A stretch of 64,000 bases of DNA from Chitinophaga niabensis. GTDB lineage: Bacteria; Bacteroidota; Bacteroidia; Chitinophagales; Chitinophagaceae. The first letter of the stretch is position 1. Each line of letters begins with the position of its first letter. Positions 17,063 through 25,268 of this stretch are shown here, piece by piece. The position numbers and the translations under genes are program-made. The DNA lies in NCBI RefSeq assembly GCF_039545795.1, contig NZ_CP154260.1:4717001-4781000 (forward strand), read 5' to 3'. Under the pieces are notes generated by a model that worked only from the letters and a program-made list of their open reading frames with translations, had not been told where the DNA came from and ran no database searches.

Positions 17063-19177
17063 TTAAGCGTTTGCACTCGCCGCCTGTTTTTCAAGACGGT
17101 ATTCCTGCGCTCTGTCATAAAATGCCTTTGCCTGTTGATAGTATTGTTTGGCAAAGCTTTCAGTTGGTTCGTGCTGGTTGATCTGCAGCACCAGTGTTTT
17201 GAAACTGTCTATTTTAAAGCGGCCTGTTTCTACAAAGTGTTTGTCAAAATCAGCGATGATACCGTGTTGTGTATTACAGTTCACGTTTTCATCCAGCAAC
17301 ATGGTTTTAGCGGTTTGGATCATACATGCATATGAATGATAGATACCGTCTGCCCATGAATTGTTGGCAAAAGATTGTGCTGCCCATTCCAGTTTTTCTT
17401 CCGCTTCAAATAATAAAGTAGCAATGAGATCGATCATTACACCGGCACATTCTCCCACACCGATAGCAGTGCTGAAAGTTTCTGCCTGGCCCCAGTCGAT
17501 GAAATCACTGTCTCCCAAAACACTCAGGTCTGCCAGTGGTTTCAGCAGTTCATAGAAGTATTTCTCTCCTTTACGATCGTAGTAATCATTGAACAGTTCT
17601 TTCTTCTCGCTGTTGGATTCATAATCATGCAGCAGGGTGCGCAGTACATCAGGACCTTTACGGCTGGGCACTTTCAGTACTTTATCAGAAACACGGCCTA
17701 CACCATCGCCAACAAGACCACCACCCAGCAATACCTGCAGGGCTGGCAATACTTTACCACCGCTCTTCATGGAAGAACCATGGAAACCAATATGTGCCAT
17801 ACCATGCTGACCGCAGGAGTTCATACAGCCGCTGATCTTTATTTTGATATCATTATTATAAATGAGATCGGGGAATTCGTTGTGGATCACTTCTTCCAGT
17901 GCAGCGGCGATACCGGTGCTGCTGGAAATACCCAGGTTACAGGTATCTGTACCAGGGCAGGCAGTGATGTCTGCAATACTATCGAAACCTGCGGCCTGGA
18001 AACCTACTTCTTCCAGTAAACTGAAAACGTAAGGCAGGTGTTCAGGAAGGATATATTTCAGCAATAAGCCCTGGTTAACGGTTACGCGTACATCATCAGC
18101 AACAACAGGCGCCAGTTTTTCCAGCAGGGTGCGGGAATCTACGGAACTGATATTACCTAACGGTACCCGTACATAAGCACCATAATAACCTTTTTGCTTT
18201 TGCTCGAAGGTGTTGGTTTTCTTCCAGGCTTCGTATTGCTTAGGATCTTTAATTGTATAAGAAGGCAATGCAGGGTTGGCTGCAGGCAGCGCTGGCTCTT
18301 TCCATGCAGCGTGATCTACCGGCACTGATTTCAGTTTAACCGCTTTATATTCTTCTTTCACCAGGCGCTCGAATTCTTCCATACCGATCTTGGCGATGAG
18401 GAATTTCATACGGGCTTTATGCCTGCTGGTCCTTTCACCATGACGGTCGAATACACGCAGGATACTTTCTGTGTAAGGGATCAGCTGATCTGCTTCCAGG
18501 AATTCAAAAGCTACTTTCGCGAGATAAGGTTGTGCACCTAATCCGCCACCTACCAATACTTTGAAGCCACGAACTTCTTTACCATCTATGATGCGGATCT
18601 TAGGGATCACACCGAGGTCGTGCATGAAAGAGAAGGCAGTATCCCTGTCGCTGGAAGAGTAAGAGATCTTGAACTTACGGCCCATATCCTGGCAAACGGG
18701 GTTGCGGAGGAAATAACGGAAGGCGGCATCCGCATATGGCGTGATGTCAAATGGTTCTTCCGGATCTATTCCTGCTTTATCAGAAGCGGTGATATTCCTC
18801 ACGGTGTTACCGCAGGCTTCGCGTAAAGTGATATCGTCTATTTCGAGTTTCGCCCAGAGTTCAGGAGTTTTGTCCAGGGAAACAAAGTGGATCTGTATAT
18901 CCTGACGGGTGGTCAGGTGGAGGTTCCCGGTGGAGTATTCATCCGAGATGTCAGCAATACGTTTCCATTGCTGTAAAGTCATTTTACCATAAGGAAGTTT
19001 GATGCGCACCATTTGCACACCTTGCTGGCGTTGTCCGTAAACGCCACGGGCTAAACGCAGGCTGCGAAATTTCTCGTCAGACATCTTTCCTTCTCTAAAC
19101 AGCCTGATCTTTTGCTCCAGTTCGATGATGTCCTTTTCTACAATCGGATTTTCCAGTTCAGTTCTGAAACTTTGCAT
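17063..19177 (-). CDS. Siroheme nitrite/sulfite reductase with C-terminal HEPN-like region
   Basis: 704 residues. It has two half-domains of the sulfite/nitrite reductase fold, with T-G-N-L-H-L-T-T-R-Q-D-I-Q (83-95) for siroheme binding and the four cluster cysteines Cys407 and Cys413 (C-P-G-T-D-T-C) and Cys451 and Cys455 (C-M-N-S-C), which hold a 4Fe-4S cluster bridged to siroheme. The family usually ends near residue 540; here about 150 further residues form a helical region resembling HEPN domains, a layout I recall from Bacteroidota. Sulfite rather than nitrite is the likely substrate because the leader upstream appears to sense cysteine. It is first in the operon with cobA and precorrin-2 dehydrogenase. 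Confidence 0.93.
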   Translation of the reverse strand: MQSFRTELENPIVEKDIIELEQKIRLFREGKMSDEKFRSLRLARGVYGQRQQGVQMVRIKLPYGKMTLQQWKRIADISDEYSTGNLHLTTRQDIQIHFVSLDKTPELWAKLEIDDITLREACGNTVRNITASDKAGIDPEEPFDITPYADAAFRYFLRNPVCQDMGRKFKISYSSSDRDTAFSFMHDLGVIPKIRIIDGKEVRGFKVLVGGGLGAQPYLAKVAFEFLEADQLIPYTESILRVFDRHGERTSRHKARMKFLIAKIGMEEFERLVKEEYKAVKLKSVPVDHAAWKEPALPAANPALPSYTIKDPKQYEAWKKTNTFEQKQKGYYGAYVRVPLGNISSVDSRTLLEKLAPVVADDVRVTVNQGLLLKYILPEHLPYVFSLLEEVGFQAAGFDSIADITACPGTDTCNLGISSSTGIAAALEEVIHNEFPDLIYNNDIKIKISGCMNSCGQHGMAHIGFHGSSMKSGGKVLPALQVLLGGGLVGDGVGRVSDKVLKVPSRKGPDVLRTLLHDYESNSEKKELFNDYYDRKGEKYFYELLKPLADLSVLGDSDFIDWGQAETFSTAIGVGECAGVMIDLIATLLFEAEEKLEWAAQSFANNSWADGIYHSYACMIQTAKTMLLDENVNCNTQHGIIADFDKHFVETGRFKIDSFKTLVLQINQHEPTESFAKQYYQQAKAFYDRAQEYRLEKQAASANA

Positions 19178-19230
19178 GATAATTGAATTGCTCGTGATAA
19201 AATGTATTCATATAACGTGCGGCAAATGCC

Positions 19231-19315
19231 TAAAAAAACAAAACCTCCGTTGGCATATCGGAGGCTTAAACTTGTATGATTCTGAAAACAGATACTTCAT
19301 ATGTATAAACCTCCT
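19231..19315 (-). promoter_or_regulatory. Transcription attenuator with mutually exclusive stems
   Basis: Three segments on the minus strand can pair in two ways. Segment 1 (19315-19306, AGGAGGTTTA) overlaps the leader-peptide stop codon. Segment 2 (19268-19259, TAAGCCTCCG region) can pair with segment 1 over nine positions (one G-T) as an antiterminator. Alternatively segment 2 pairs with segment 3 (19249-19241, CGGAGGTTT), a nine-pair terminator stem with a nine-base loop followed by a T-rich tract to 19232. The sulfite reductase gene starts 54 bases further on. Confidence 0.8.
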
Positions 19316-19379
19316 AGTCCGTTGAGTGAGCCCAACAGCACATGCACATATTCAAACCCATTGATACTTGATTACCCAT
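19314..19379 (-). CDS. Cys/Met-rich leader peptide (21 residues) of the sulfite-reduction operon
   Basis: ATG at 19379, TAG at 19314-19316. Residues 11-16 read Met-Cys-Met-Cys-Cys-Trp, giving three cysteines and four methionines in 21 residues, far above chance. The stop codon overlaps the first arm of the antiterminator. If ribosomes stall on the cysteine codons (19335-19346), that arm stays free and blocks the terminator; if they reach the stop, they cover the arm and the terminator forms. This is the classical leader-peptide attenuation design, with cysteine as the signal. The peptide is too short to be found by normal gene callers. Confidence 0.8.
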   Translation of the reverse strand: MGNQVSMGLNMCMCCWAHSTD

Positions 19380-19405
19380 ATTCCTATAGATTTTGTAGAG
19401 TAATA

Positions 19406-19436
19406 CAAAGATATAGGTCCCGTGACGAATGGCAAA
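19406..19436 (-). promoter_or_regulatory. Promoter of the sulfite-reduction operon
   Basis: On the minus strand TTTG (19436-19433), a spacer of exactly 19 bases, and TATCTTTG (19413-19406) match the Bacteroidota promoter consensus. Transcription should start near 19400, about 20 bases before the leader peptide, giving a leader RNA of about 220 bases. Confidence 0.75.
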
Positions 19437-19552
19437 ACTTTTTTTAATAAAAAAGGGGGGTATAAATTAGAAATTTTCGAAAGGTGGGTTGCGGCGGGGT
19501 GTTTTTGGAGGGTGGAGGTTTCGCGTGGCTGCTGAAAAGGCGGCTGGCTGGG

Positions 19553-19680
19553 GCAGGAAGTTCTGCTGAGGGGGCTTCTGAATGCGGCAGGAACTTCTGC
19601 AGAGGAGGCTTTTGCAGGAGATCAACGGCTTCTGTATGCAGCAGGAAGTTCTGTGGAGGAGACTTTTGCATGCGGTAGTT
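19553..19680 (+). repeat. Degenerate direct repeats upstream of the HAD phosphatase promoter
   Basis: GCAGGAAGTTCTG or a one-base variant begins at 19553, 19587 and 19641, each followed by a G-rich stretch and CTTCTG or CTTTTGCA. The block GGCTTCTG-ATGC-GCAGGAA is also repeated before the second and third copies. The third copy supplies the TTTG of the promoter at 19665. Open frames across it on both strands are low-complexity and look non-coding. Confidence 0.6.
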
Positions 19681-19694
19681 TCGCGTTACCTTTG
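19665..19694 (+). promoter_or_regulatory. Promoter of the HAD phosphatase gene
   Basis: TTTG at 19665-19668, an 18-base spacer and TACCTTTG at 19687-19694 match the Bacteroidota consensus. The ATG follows 20 bases later. Confidence 0.7.
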
Positions 19695-19714
19695 CGGCGG
19701 CGAAAAACGACTAT

Positions 19715-20368
19715 ATGATCAATACCGTGATTTTTGATATGGATGGCCTGCTGATTGACTCGGAACCTCTTTGGGGCCTGGCCATGCGGGAGGTGTTTTC
19801 AACAGTAGGGGTAGAGCTTTCGGCTGAACTGGCCAGCCATACTACCGGCCTGAGAACCAAGGAAGTAGTAAGCTACTGGCACAATTATTTCAAGTGGGAT
19901 GCCAAAAGTGCTGAGCAGGTGACGGATGAGATCATCGAAGGTGTGACGGCCAAAATCCTCCGGGAGGGCCGGGCCATGGAAGGACTTCATTATATACTGG
20001 ACTTCTTTGCACAACGGAATTTCAAAATGGGGTTGGCCTCCTCCTCTCCTATGCGGCTGATCCAGTCGGTTTTAGACCATTTGCAGATCGGGTCTTCCCT
20101 GCATGCGGTGGTTTCTGCAGAATTTGAGCCTTACGGCAAACCCCATCCGGCAGTTTACCTTTCCTGCGCGGAGAAATTGAACAGTTCCCCGCTGGAATGC
20201 GTGGCTTTTGAGGATTCCGTAACTGGTATGATAGCCGCCAAGGCTGCCAGGATGAAAGTGGTGGTGGTGCCGGAGGTACACAGGCGGGAGGAAAAGAAGT
20301 TTGTACTGGCGGATCTGAAACTGGATTCTTTACTGGAGTTTGATCAGGGAAAGCTGGAACTGCTGTAA
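19715..20368 (+). CDS. hxpB: HAD-family sugar-phosphate phosphatase (HxpB/YniC-like)
   Basis: 217 residues; E. coli HxpB has about 220. HAD motif I is D-M-D-G-L-L-I-D-S-E-P (8-18, nucleophile Asp8, acid/base Asp10), motif II is S-S-S-P (about 108), and motifs III/IV are K-P-H-P-A-V-Y and F-E-D-S-V-T-G. The helical cap between motifs I and II is of the beta-phosphoglucomutase type. The E-P-L-W stretch after motif I is typical of hexitol- or 2-deoxyglucose-6-phosphatases. It stands alone behind its own promoter and ends at a shared terminator. Confidence 0.85.
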   Translation: MINTVIFDMDGLLIDSEPLWGLAMREVFSTVGVELSAELASHTTGLRTKEVVSYWHNYFKWDAKSAEQVTDEIIEGVTAKILREGRAMEGLHYILDFFAQRNFKMGLASSSPMRLIQSVLDHLQIGSSLHAVVSAEFEPYGKPHPAVYLSCAEKLNSSPLECVAFEDSVTGMIAAKAARMKVVVVPEVHRREEKKFVLADLKLDSLLEFDQGKLELL

Positions 20369-20381
20369 CATGAAATAGAAA

Positions 20382-20408
20382 GCGGCATGAGATCTTTTCC
20401 CATGCCGC
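20382..20408. terminator. Terminator between hxpB and the convergent susD-like gene
   Basis: GCGGCATG at 20382-20389 and the exact complement at 20401-20408 enclose an 11-base loop. T-runs are short on both sides. Confidence 0.55.
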
Positions 20409-20427
20409 CCTTATATATGGAGGATGA

Positions 20428-21963
20428 TTAGTTATTCCACCAAACTTTCGCATCAATGTTATCCCCTGTCAGTTGCCCCACTGCTTCTCTGTAATTTTCC
20501 AGGTTCACGGCCTGCTCCTTCTGCGGATAATAGATCCGTTGGGGAATACCGGTTCCCGCCAGCGGGATGAATTTCTTTTCTTCTTCAGGTGCCGGTGCGG
20601 TTGGCCAAACAACATCTCCCTTCTTTATAAGGAATGTCGGGAAACCAGTGCGGCGGATCTCTGCCCAGGCTTCATTTCCCTGCATGTATAATGCCAGATA
20701 CTTCTGAGACAGTACCGTTTCCTGGGTAGCGGCAGGTAATAATGCTATATAGGCATCTGCCGAAGGTTTATCCACGCCCCATTTTTCCAGGGAGGCCCTT
20801 ACACCGTTTAAATAATCTGCCTGGCTCCAACTGTTGTATTCTGCCAACAGGAAGTTTACTTCGGCATACTCCATTAATACTTCACTATAATCAGCTGCAT
20901 TCACTACGGTGCCGGGTAAACTGATATCCTCTGCTTTCAGGATGGAAGCCAGGCTTGGCAACAAACCATAAGGCTGCCCGATATACAATCCATCTTTATT
21001 GGGCCGGGCATATATTTTCAACCTGGGATCAGCAGCTGTAAATGGACCTACCTGGCCTTTCAGCACATTGATCAGGATATGTGATACAGAAAAGTCCCGG
21101 CGGTTCTCTGTTACAGTTGCCCTGTAAAGTGGTGCTTCGTTGGGCGCTTTGGCTTCATATTTCAATGCCGCATTCTCTGTGTTGTTGCGGATCAGTCCAT
21201 CTGCAATGGCTTCCTGGATATGCGTGGCTGCCAGTTGCGGCAGTTTTGCACGAACCCGGATGGCTACACGTAAACGCAGGGAGTTCGCAAAACGTTTCCA
21301 GAGATCAGCTTTGCCTTTATAGATCCCATCAAAATTCCCGAAGGTGTTTTCCGTTACGATCAGCTGTGCAGCTGCTTCCTTCAGTTCTTTCAGGATATCT
21401 GTATAGATCTTTTCCTGGGAAGCATACTTTGGTTTGGAGATATCCGGGTTGAGTTTCAATGCCTGGAAATCAGGATCGTTGCTGCCGAAAGAGCTGTAGG
21501 GTACATTGCCGAATGCATCCGTTAAAGTGAGGAAGGTGTATGATTTCAGGATGCGCGCAATGGCGATCTGGTTTTCATTAGGCCCTACTCCTGCTGTTAC
21601 TTTTGCTTTCGTCAACGGGTCTGTGTTCAGGCGGATGACCTGCTCCAGGTTGTTCAATGCTTTGTAGGCATTGTCCCAATAAGTATCAGAGTTTGTTCTC
21701 GGCAGATCGTACCTGCTCTCATTGGTGTATTGATTTTGAGAGAAGTACTGTGCAAACAGCATGGCACTTCTGATATTGCCTGCGGAACCGCGTGCATTAT
21801 CCATCAATTGCTTTTGTGCAGAAGAAATAATAGTGGTAGTGGGTACATCAACAGGCCTGTTAGGATCTGTGTTGATCTCCTCCAACTTCTTATCACTGCA
21901 GGAGATCAGGGATACTGCTGCTAACAGTGTGAAGCTATATATTAAGATATGTTTCTTTCTCAT
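20428..21963 (-). CDS. SusD/RagB-family outer-membrane lipoprotein
   Basis: 511 residues. A lipoprotein signal ends in L-I-S-C-S-D-K-K (Cys22), followed by E-I-N-T-D-P-N-R-P, the usual start of SusD-like_2 proteins. The body has TPR-like helices (D-T-Y-W-D-N-A-Y-K-A-L-N-N-L-E-Q) and a C-terminal Y-P-Q-K-E motif before a conserved W. It binds glycans or peptides at the cell surface and caps the SusC channel. It starts 15 bases after the susC-like gene, so the two are co-transcribed. Confidence 0.95.
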   Translation of the reverse strand: MRKKHILIYSFTLLAAVSLISCSDKKLEEINTDPNRPVDVPTTTIISSAQKQLMDNARGSAGNIRSAMLFAQYFSQNQYTNESRYDLPRTNSDTYWDNAYKALNNLEQVIRLNTDPLTKAKVTAGVGPNENQIAIARILKSYTFLTLTDAFGNVPYSSFGSNDPDFQALKLNPDISKPKYASQEKIYTDILKELKEAAAQLIVTENTFGNFDGIYKGKADLWKRFANSLRLRVAIRVRAKLPQLAATHIQEAIADGLIRNNTENAALKYEAKAPNEAPLYRATVTENRRDFSVSHILINVLKGQVGPFTAADPRLKIYARPNKDGLYIGQPYGLLPSLASILKAEDISLPGTVVNAADYSEVLMEYAEVNFLLAEYNSWSQADYLNGVRASLEKWGVDKPSADAYIALLPAATQETVLSQKYLALYMQGNEAWAEIRRTGFPTFLIKKGDVVWPTAPAPEEEKKFIPLAGTGIPQRIYYPQKEQAVNLENYREAVGQLTGDNIDAKVWWNN

Positions 21964-21977
21964 GACGATTACTTTTA

Positions 21978-24900
21978 TCAGAATTTCACCTGTACGTTTA
22001 CACCAAATGTAATGGGCAAAGGCAGGTTACCACCTTCCACACCCTGGATATTTCCGCCGCTGTTAGTGAGTTCCGGATCAATGAATTTGTTTGCCTGGTA
22101 AATGTTCCAGAGGTTACGGCCGTAACCGGCTACGCGTATCTGGCGAACTACGGATGTTTTCGCAAAGGGGATTGTATATCCTGCTGTTACTTCGCGCAGT
22201 TTTACATAAGTACCATCAAACACACTTTGTGTGGTAGGACCATTGGAGAATCCATATGCCCAATCGTATGCGGAGATCTTTGTTGTATTTGTTTTGGTGT
22301 TGCCTACGGTATAAGAACCATCTGGTTTAAATACCACATCGCCATTTACACCTTCCAGTACCAGGCCATTCTCACGGATACCATTGGCTGCAGTAGGTTC
22401 CAGCACGCCTGTTTGCATACCTACTTTATAGGTCTGGGAAAATACCTTTCCTCCTACACGCCCGTCTACCAGGAAGCTGGCATCAAAACGTTTATAAGAG
22501 AATTGCTGTTGTACACCGAACTGCCATTTGGGCAACACACTTCCGATAGAGCGTAATTGTTCTGTTCTGGCGTAAGCACCATTAGCGGTGATCACTTTGT
22601 TGCCGGCATTATCATACACAAAATCATATCCCAGCAACTGACCGTAGGCCTCTCCTTCTCTTGCTACTAATGTAATGAGTGAACCGGTTGGATCGGTAAG
22701 CGGGAAGCTGGTTACACCTTCAGAAAGTTTTACTACTTTATTGGTGTTCTTAGACCAGTTAAAGCTAACATCCCAATTGAAATCTGTTGTTCTTATTGGT
22801 GCAACGTTCAGCGTTACTTCCACACCCTGGTTATTGATCTTTCCTGCGTTGATGAATTTTGATTCATAACCCAATGCAGTGGATACGGGTATATTGATGA
22901 TCTGGTTTTTACTATCGTTATTATAGAAAGTAACGTCCAGCCCTACACGGTTGTTGAAAGCTCTTACGTTCAGGCCTGTTTCCCATGAGCTGGTGATCTC
23001 TGGTTTCAGGTCTTTATTCGCCAGCACGGCCGGTAATTTATAACCGGGGTTGCCATTGAAAGGTTGCTGGGCTTCGTAAGCCTGCTGTAACTGGTAAGGG
23101 TCTGTATCGTTACCCACCTGTGCCCAGCCCAGGCGAACTTTCAGGAAGTTCAGCCAGGATATGTCTTTCAGACCTTCCAGTTCGCTGACGATGAAACTGG
23201 AGGATACAGACGGATAAGCAAAGGAGTTCTTATCACGTGGCAGCGTACTGCTCCAGTCGTTGCGGATGGTCCCATCCAGGAAGAGTAAGTTCTTATAGCC
23301 TAAGGATACACTTCCAAATAAAGAGTAGATGCTTTTATGATAGAAGTTGGATTCATTCAATACACTGGTGGCGTTCTTCAGATTGTAGTACAAGGGAATG
23401 ATCAAACCGCCCTGTGTAGCTGCATTGGAAATACGGCGTTTCTGGTCCATGATATTACCACCGGCATAAGCTGTGAGTGATAAAGTGCTCCAGCGTTTGT
23501 TGGCAGTGGCCAGGAATTCATAGTTGAACTCATTGAATGAATTTGCATACTCGGTGTAGTTACTCTGGCTACGGGAGAATACAGCGATCCTGTCCTGGTA
23601 CTGATAATTATAAATATCTGCATTCACTTTGGAACTCAGCTGCAGCCAGTTGTTCACATCGTAAGCAAGACCGATATTTCCGTAGAAGCGATCGCGGTTT
23701 TCCTCGAGGTAACTTTCGTGGGCAGACCAATAAGGGTTATCTATGTATTTAGTAGCCCTGCCTGCTGTGGTATTTTCCCAGCTGTTGCGGTTCCAGGAAC
23801 GGGGTGTACCATCGGGACGTTTGTAATCACTGAGCTTATCATAATCCACCTGCACCTGGCCCCATTGAAATGCTTCCAGCATGATGTTACGGTTGGAAGC
23901 ACCTGTCCATGGGCGGCCGGTGCTGCTGTTCTTCACATAATTGAAGTTGGCAGTAGCCAGTAAACGGGAGAAACGGGTGGAGCCGGAGAAGTTGATGGTA
24001 TTCCTTTGCAGGCTGGAATTAGGTACAGTACCTCTTACAGACTTGTTCGTATAAGAAAGACGGAAAGTTTGATTTTCTCCGCCGCCGCTAACAGAAATGT
24101 TGTTGGTAGAAGAAATACCCGTACGGAAGAAATCAGTAACATCCTTTTTAGGATATATCCATGGTGTTGCTTTCAGGTAATCCGCGGTGTATTCAGGGTC
24201 CAGGTTATACCAGTTTAATACAGGCGTACCATCCAGTTTAGGGCCCCAACTTTCATCCATACCGTAATCAACGATCTTGTATGTTTGCCCGTTGATCACT
24301 GCTTCCTGGAAGGTATTGCTTTTACCACCGCCATATAGTTTCTGGCGTTCAGGTAAGCGGTTGATCCTTTCGAGTTCAATACCTGAATTGATGGTGACAT
24401 CGTATCCTCTGCCGGTACGGCCTTTTTTAGTAGTGATGAGGATAACGCCATTCGCTGCGCGCGATCCATACAAAGCTGCGGCAGATGGGCCTTTCAGCAC
24501 ACTTACGTTTTCAATGTCATCCGGGTTGAGGTCTTGTACCATGTTCCCAACATCTTTACCGGCAGAACCATTAGTGGTGCTTTTGGTATTGAGGTCGGCA
24601 TTGTCAATCGTAACACCGTCAATCACAAAGAGTGGCTGGTTATTACCGGAAATAGAATTAATACCTCTTAATAATACTCTGCTGGATCCGCCCATATTGC
24701 CACCAGAGGTGATCACCTGCAAACCGGCAACTTTGCCGGAGAGTGCACTCAATGCATTGGTGGGGCGGGTTTGCAGTTCTGCGCTTTTCACTTCCTGTAC
24801 AGCATAACCCAGTGCTTTTTTGCTGCGGGAGATACCTAAGGCTGTAACCACTACTTCCTGCAATTGTTTATCAGCGGCATGCAGTGTGATGTTGATCGTT

Positions 24901-25166
24901 GACTGGCCGTTGATGAGTATGGATTGTGTTTCCATACCGATCAGGGAGAAGGTGAGCAGTGTTGCGGTATCCGGAGGCTGGAGGGCATATGTGCCGTCTG
25001 CGGCAGTTGCGGTTCCTGTTCCGGTACCTTTAATAAATACGGAAACGCCGGGTAGTGGCTGTCCGCCTTCGGTAATTACTTTACCGGTGATTTTCCTGCT
25101 TTGCGCATGAAGGGTAATGGTTGTTAGGAGCAAAAGCAGGGTTGTTAGTATATAGTTCTGTCGCAT
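21978..25166 (-). CDS. SusC/RagA-family TonB-dependent receptor
   Basis: 1062 residues. After a signal peptide (cut near H-A-Q-S) comes a carboxypeptidase-regulatory-like domain (about 24-105, I-T-G-K-V-I-T-E-G-G-Q-P-L-P-G-V-S-V), then the plug with G-L-Q-V-I-T-S-G-G-N-M-G-G-S-S-R-V-L-L-R-G and L-F-V-I-D-G-V (about 150-180), and a 22-strand barrel ending V-N-V-Q-V-K-F. It imports oligosaccharides or peptides captured by the partner SusD, using TonB energy. A GH39-like enzyme lies just upstream on the same strand, which suggests a xylose-containing or related substrate. Confidence 0.97.
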   Translation of the reverse strand: MRQNYILTTLLLLLTTITLHAQSRKITGKVITEGGQPLPGVSVFIKGTGTGTATAADGTYALQPPDTATLLTFSLIGMETQSILINGQSTINITLHAADKQLQEVVVTALGISRSKKALGYAVQEVKSAELQTRPTNALSALSGKVAGLQVITSGGNMGGSSRVLLRGINSISGNNQPLFVIDGVTIDNADLNTKSTTNGSAGKDVGNMVQDLNPDDIENVSVLKGPSAAALYGSRAANGVILITTKKGRTGRGYDVTINSGIELERINRLPERQKLYGGGKSNTFQEAVINGQTYKIVDYGMDESWGPKLDGTPVLNWYNLDPEYTADYLKATPWIYPKKDVTDFFRTGISSTNNISVSGGGENQTFRLSYTNKSVRGTVPNSSLQRNTINFSGSTRFSRLLATANFNYVKNSSTGRPWTGASNRNIMLEAFQWGQVQVDYDKLSDYKRPDGTPRSWNRNSWENTTAGRATKYIDNPYWSAHESYLEENRDRFYGNIGLAYDVNNWLQLSSKVNADIYNYQYQDRIAVFSRSQSNYTEYANSFNEFNYEFLATANKRWSTLSLTAYAGGNIMDQKRRISNAATQGGLIIPLYYNLKNATSVLNESNFYHKSIYSLFGSVSLGYKNLLFLDGTIRNDWSSTLPRDKNSFAYPSVSSSFIVSELEGLKDISWLNFLKVRLGWAQVGNDTDPYQLQQAYEAQQPFNGNPGYKLPAVLANKDLKPEITSSWETGLNVRAFNNRVGLDVTFYNNDSKNQIINIPVSTALGYESKFINAGKINNQGVEVTLNVAPIRTTDFNWDVSFNWSKNTNKVVKLSEGVTSFPLTDPTGSLITLVAREGEAYGQLLGYDFVYDNAGNKVITANGAYARTEQLRSIGSVLPKWQFGVQQQFSYKRFDASFLVDGRVGGKVFSQTYKVGMQTGVLEPTAANGIRENGLVLEGVNGDVVFKPDGSYTVGNTKTNTTKISAYDWAYGFSNGPTTQSVFDGTYVKLREVTAGYTIPFAKTSVVRQIRVAGYGRNLWNIYQANKFIDPELTNSGGNIQGVEGGNLPLPITFGVNVQVKF

Positions 25167-25268
25167 AGCTTAAACCCTATTAATTATATAGACTAAATAG
25201 GCTGCGAAGGTAGGCCATGTGTTAAAACTATCCTAATAAAAAAAATCTATGAGGGGATGGAGGGGCTG

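Noticed and set aside
19231..19400. SAM riboswitch ahead of the sulfite operon
   Set aside because: The leader does not show the core of any SAM riboswitch I know, while a Cys-rich leader peptide and alternative stems explain it better.
19444..19678. Short open frames on both strands before hxpB
   Set aside because: Low-complexity products caused by the degenerate repeats; a promoter overlaps their end.
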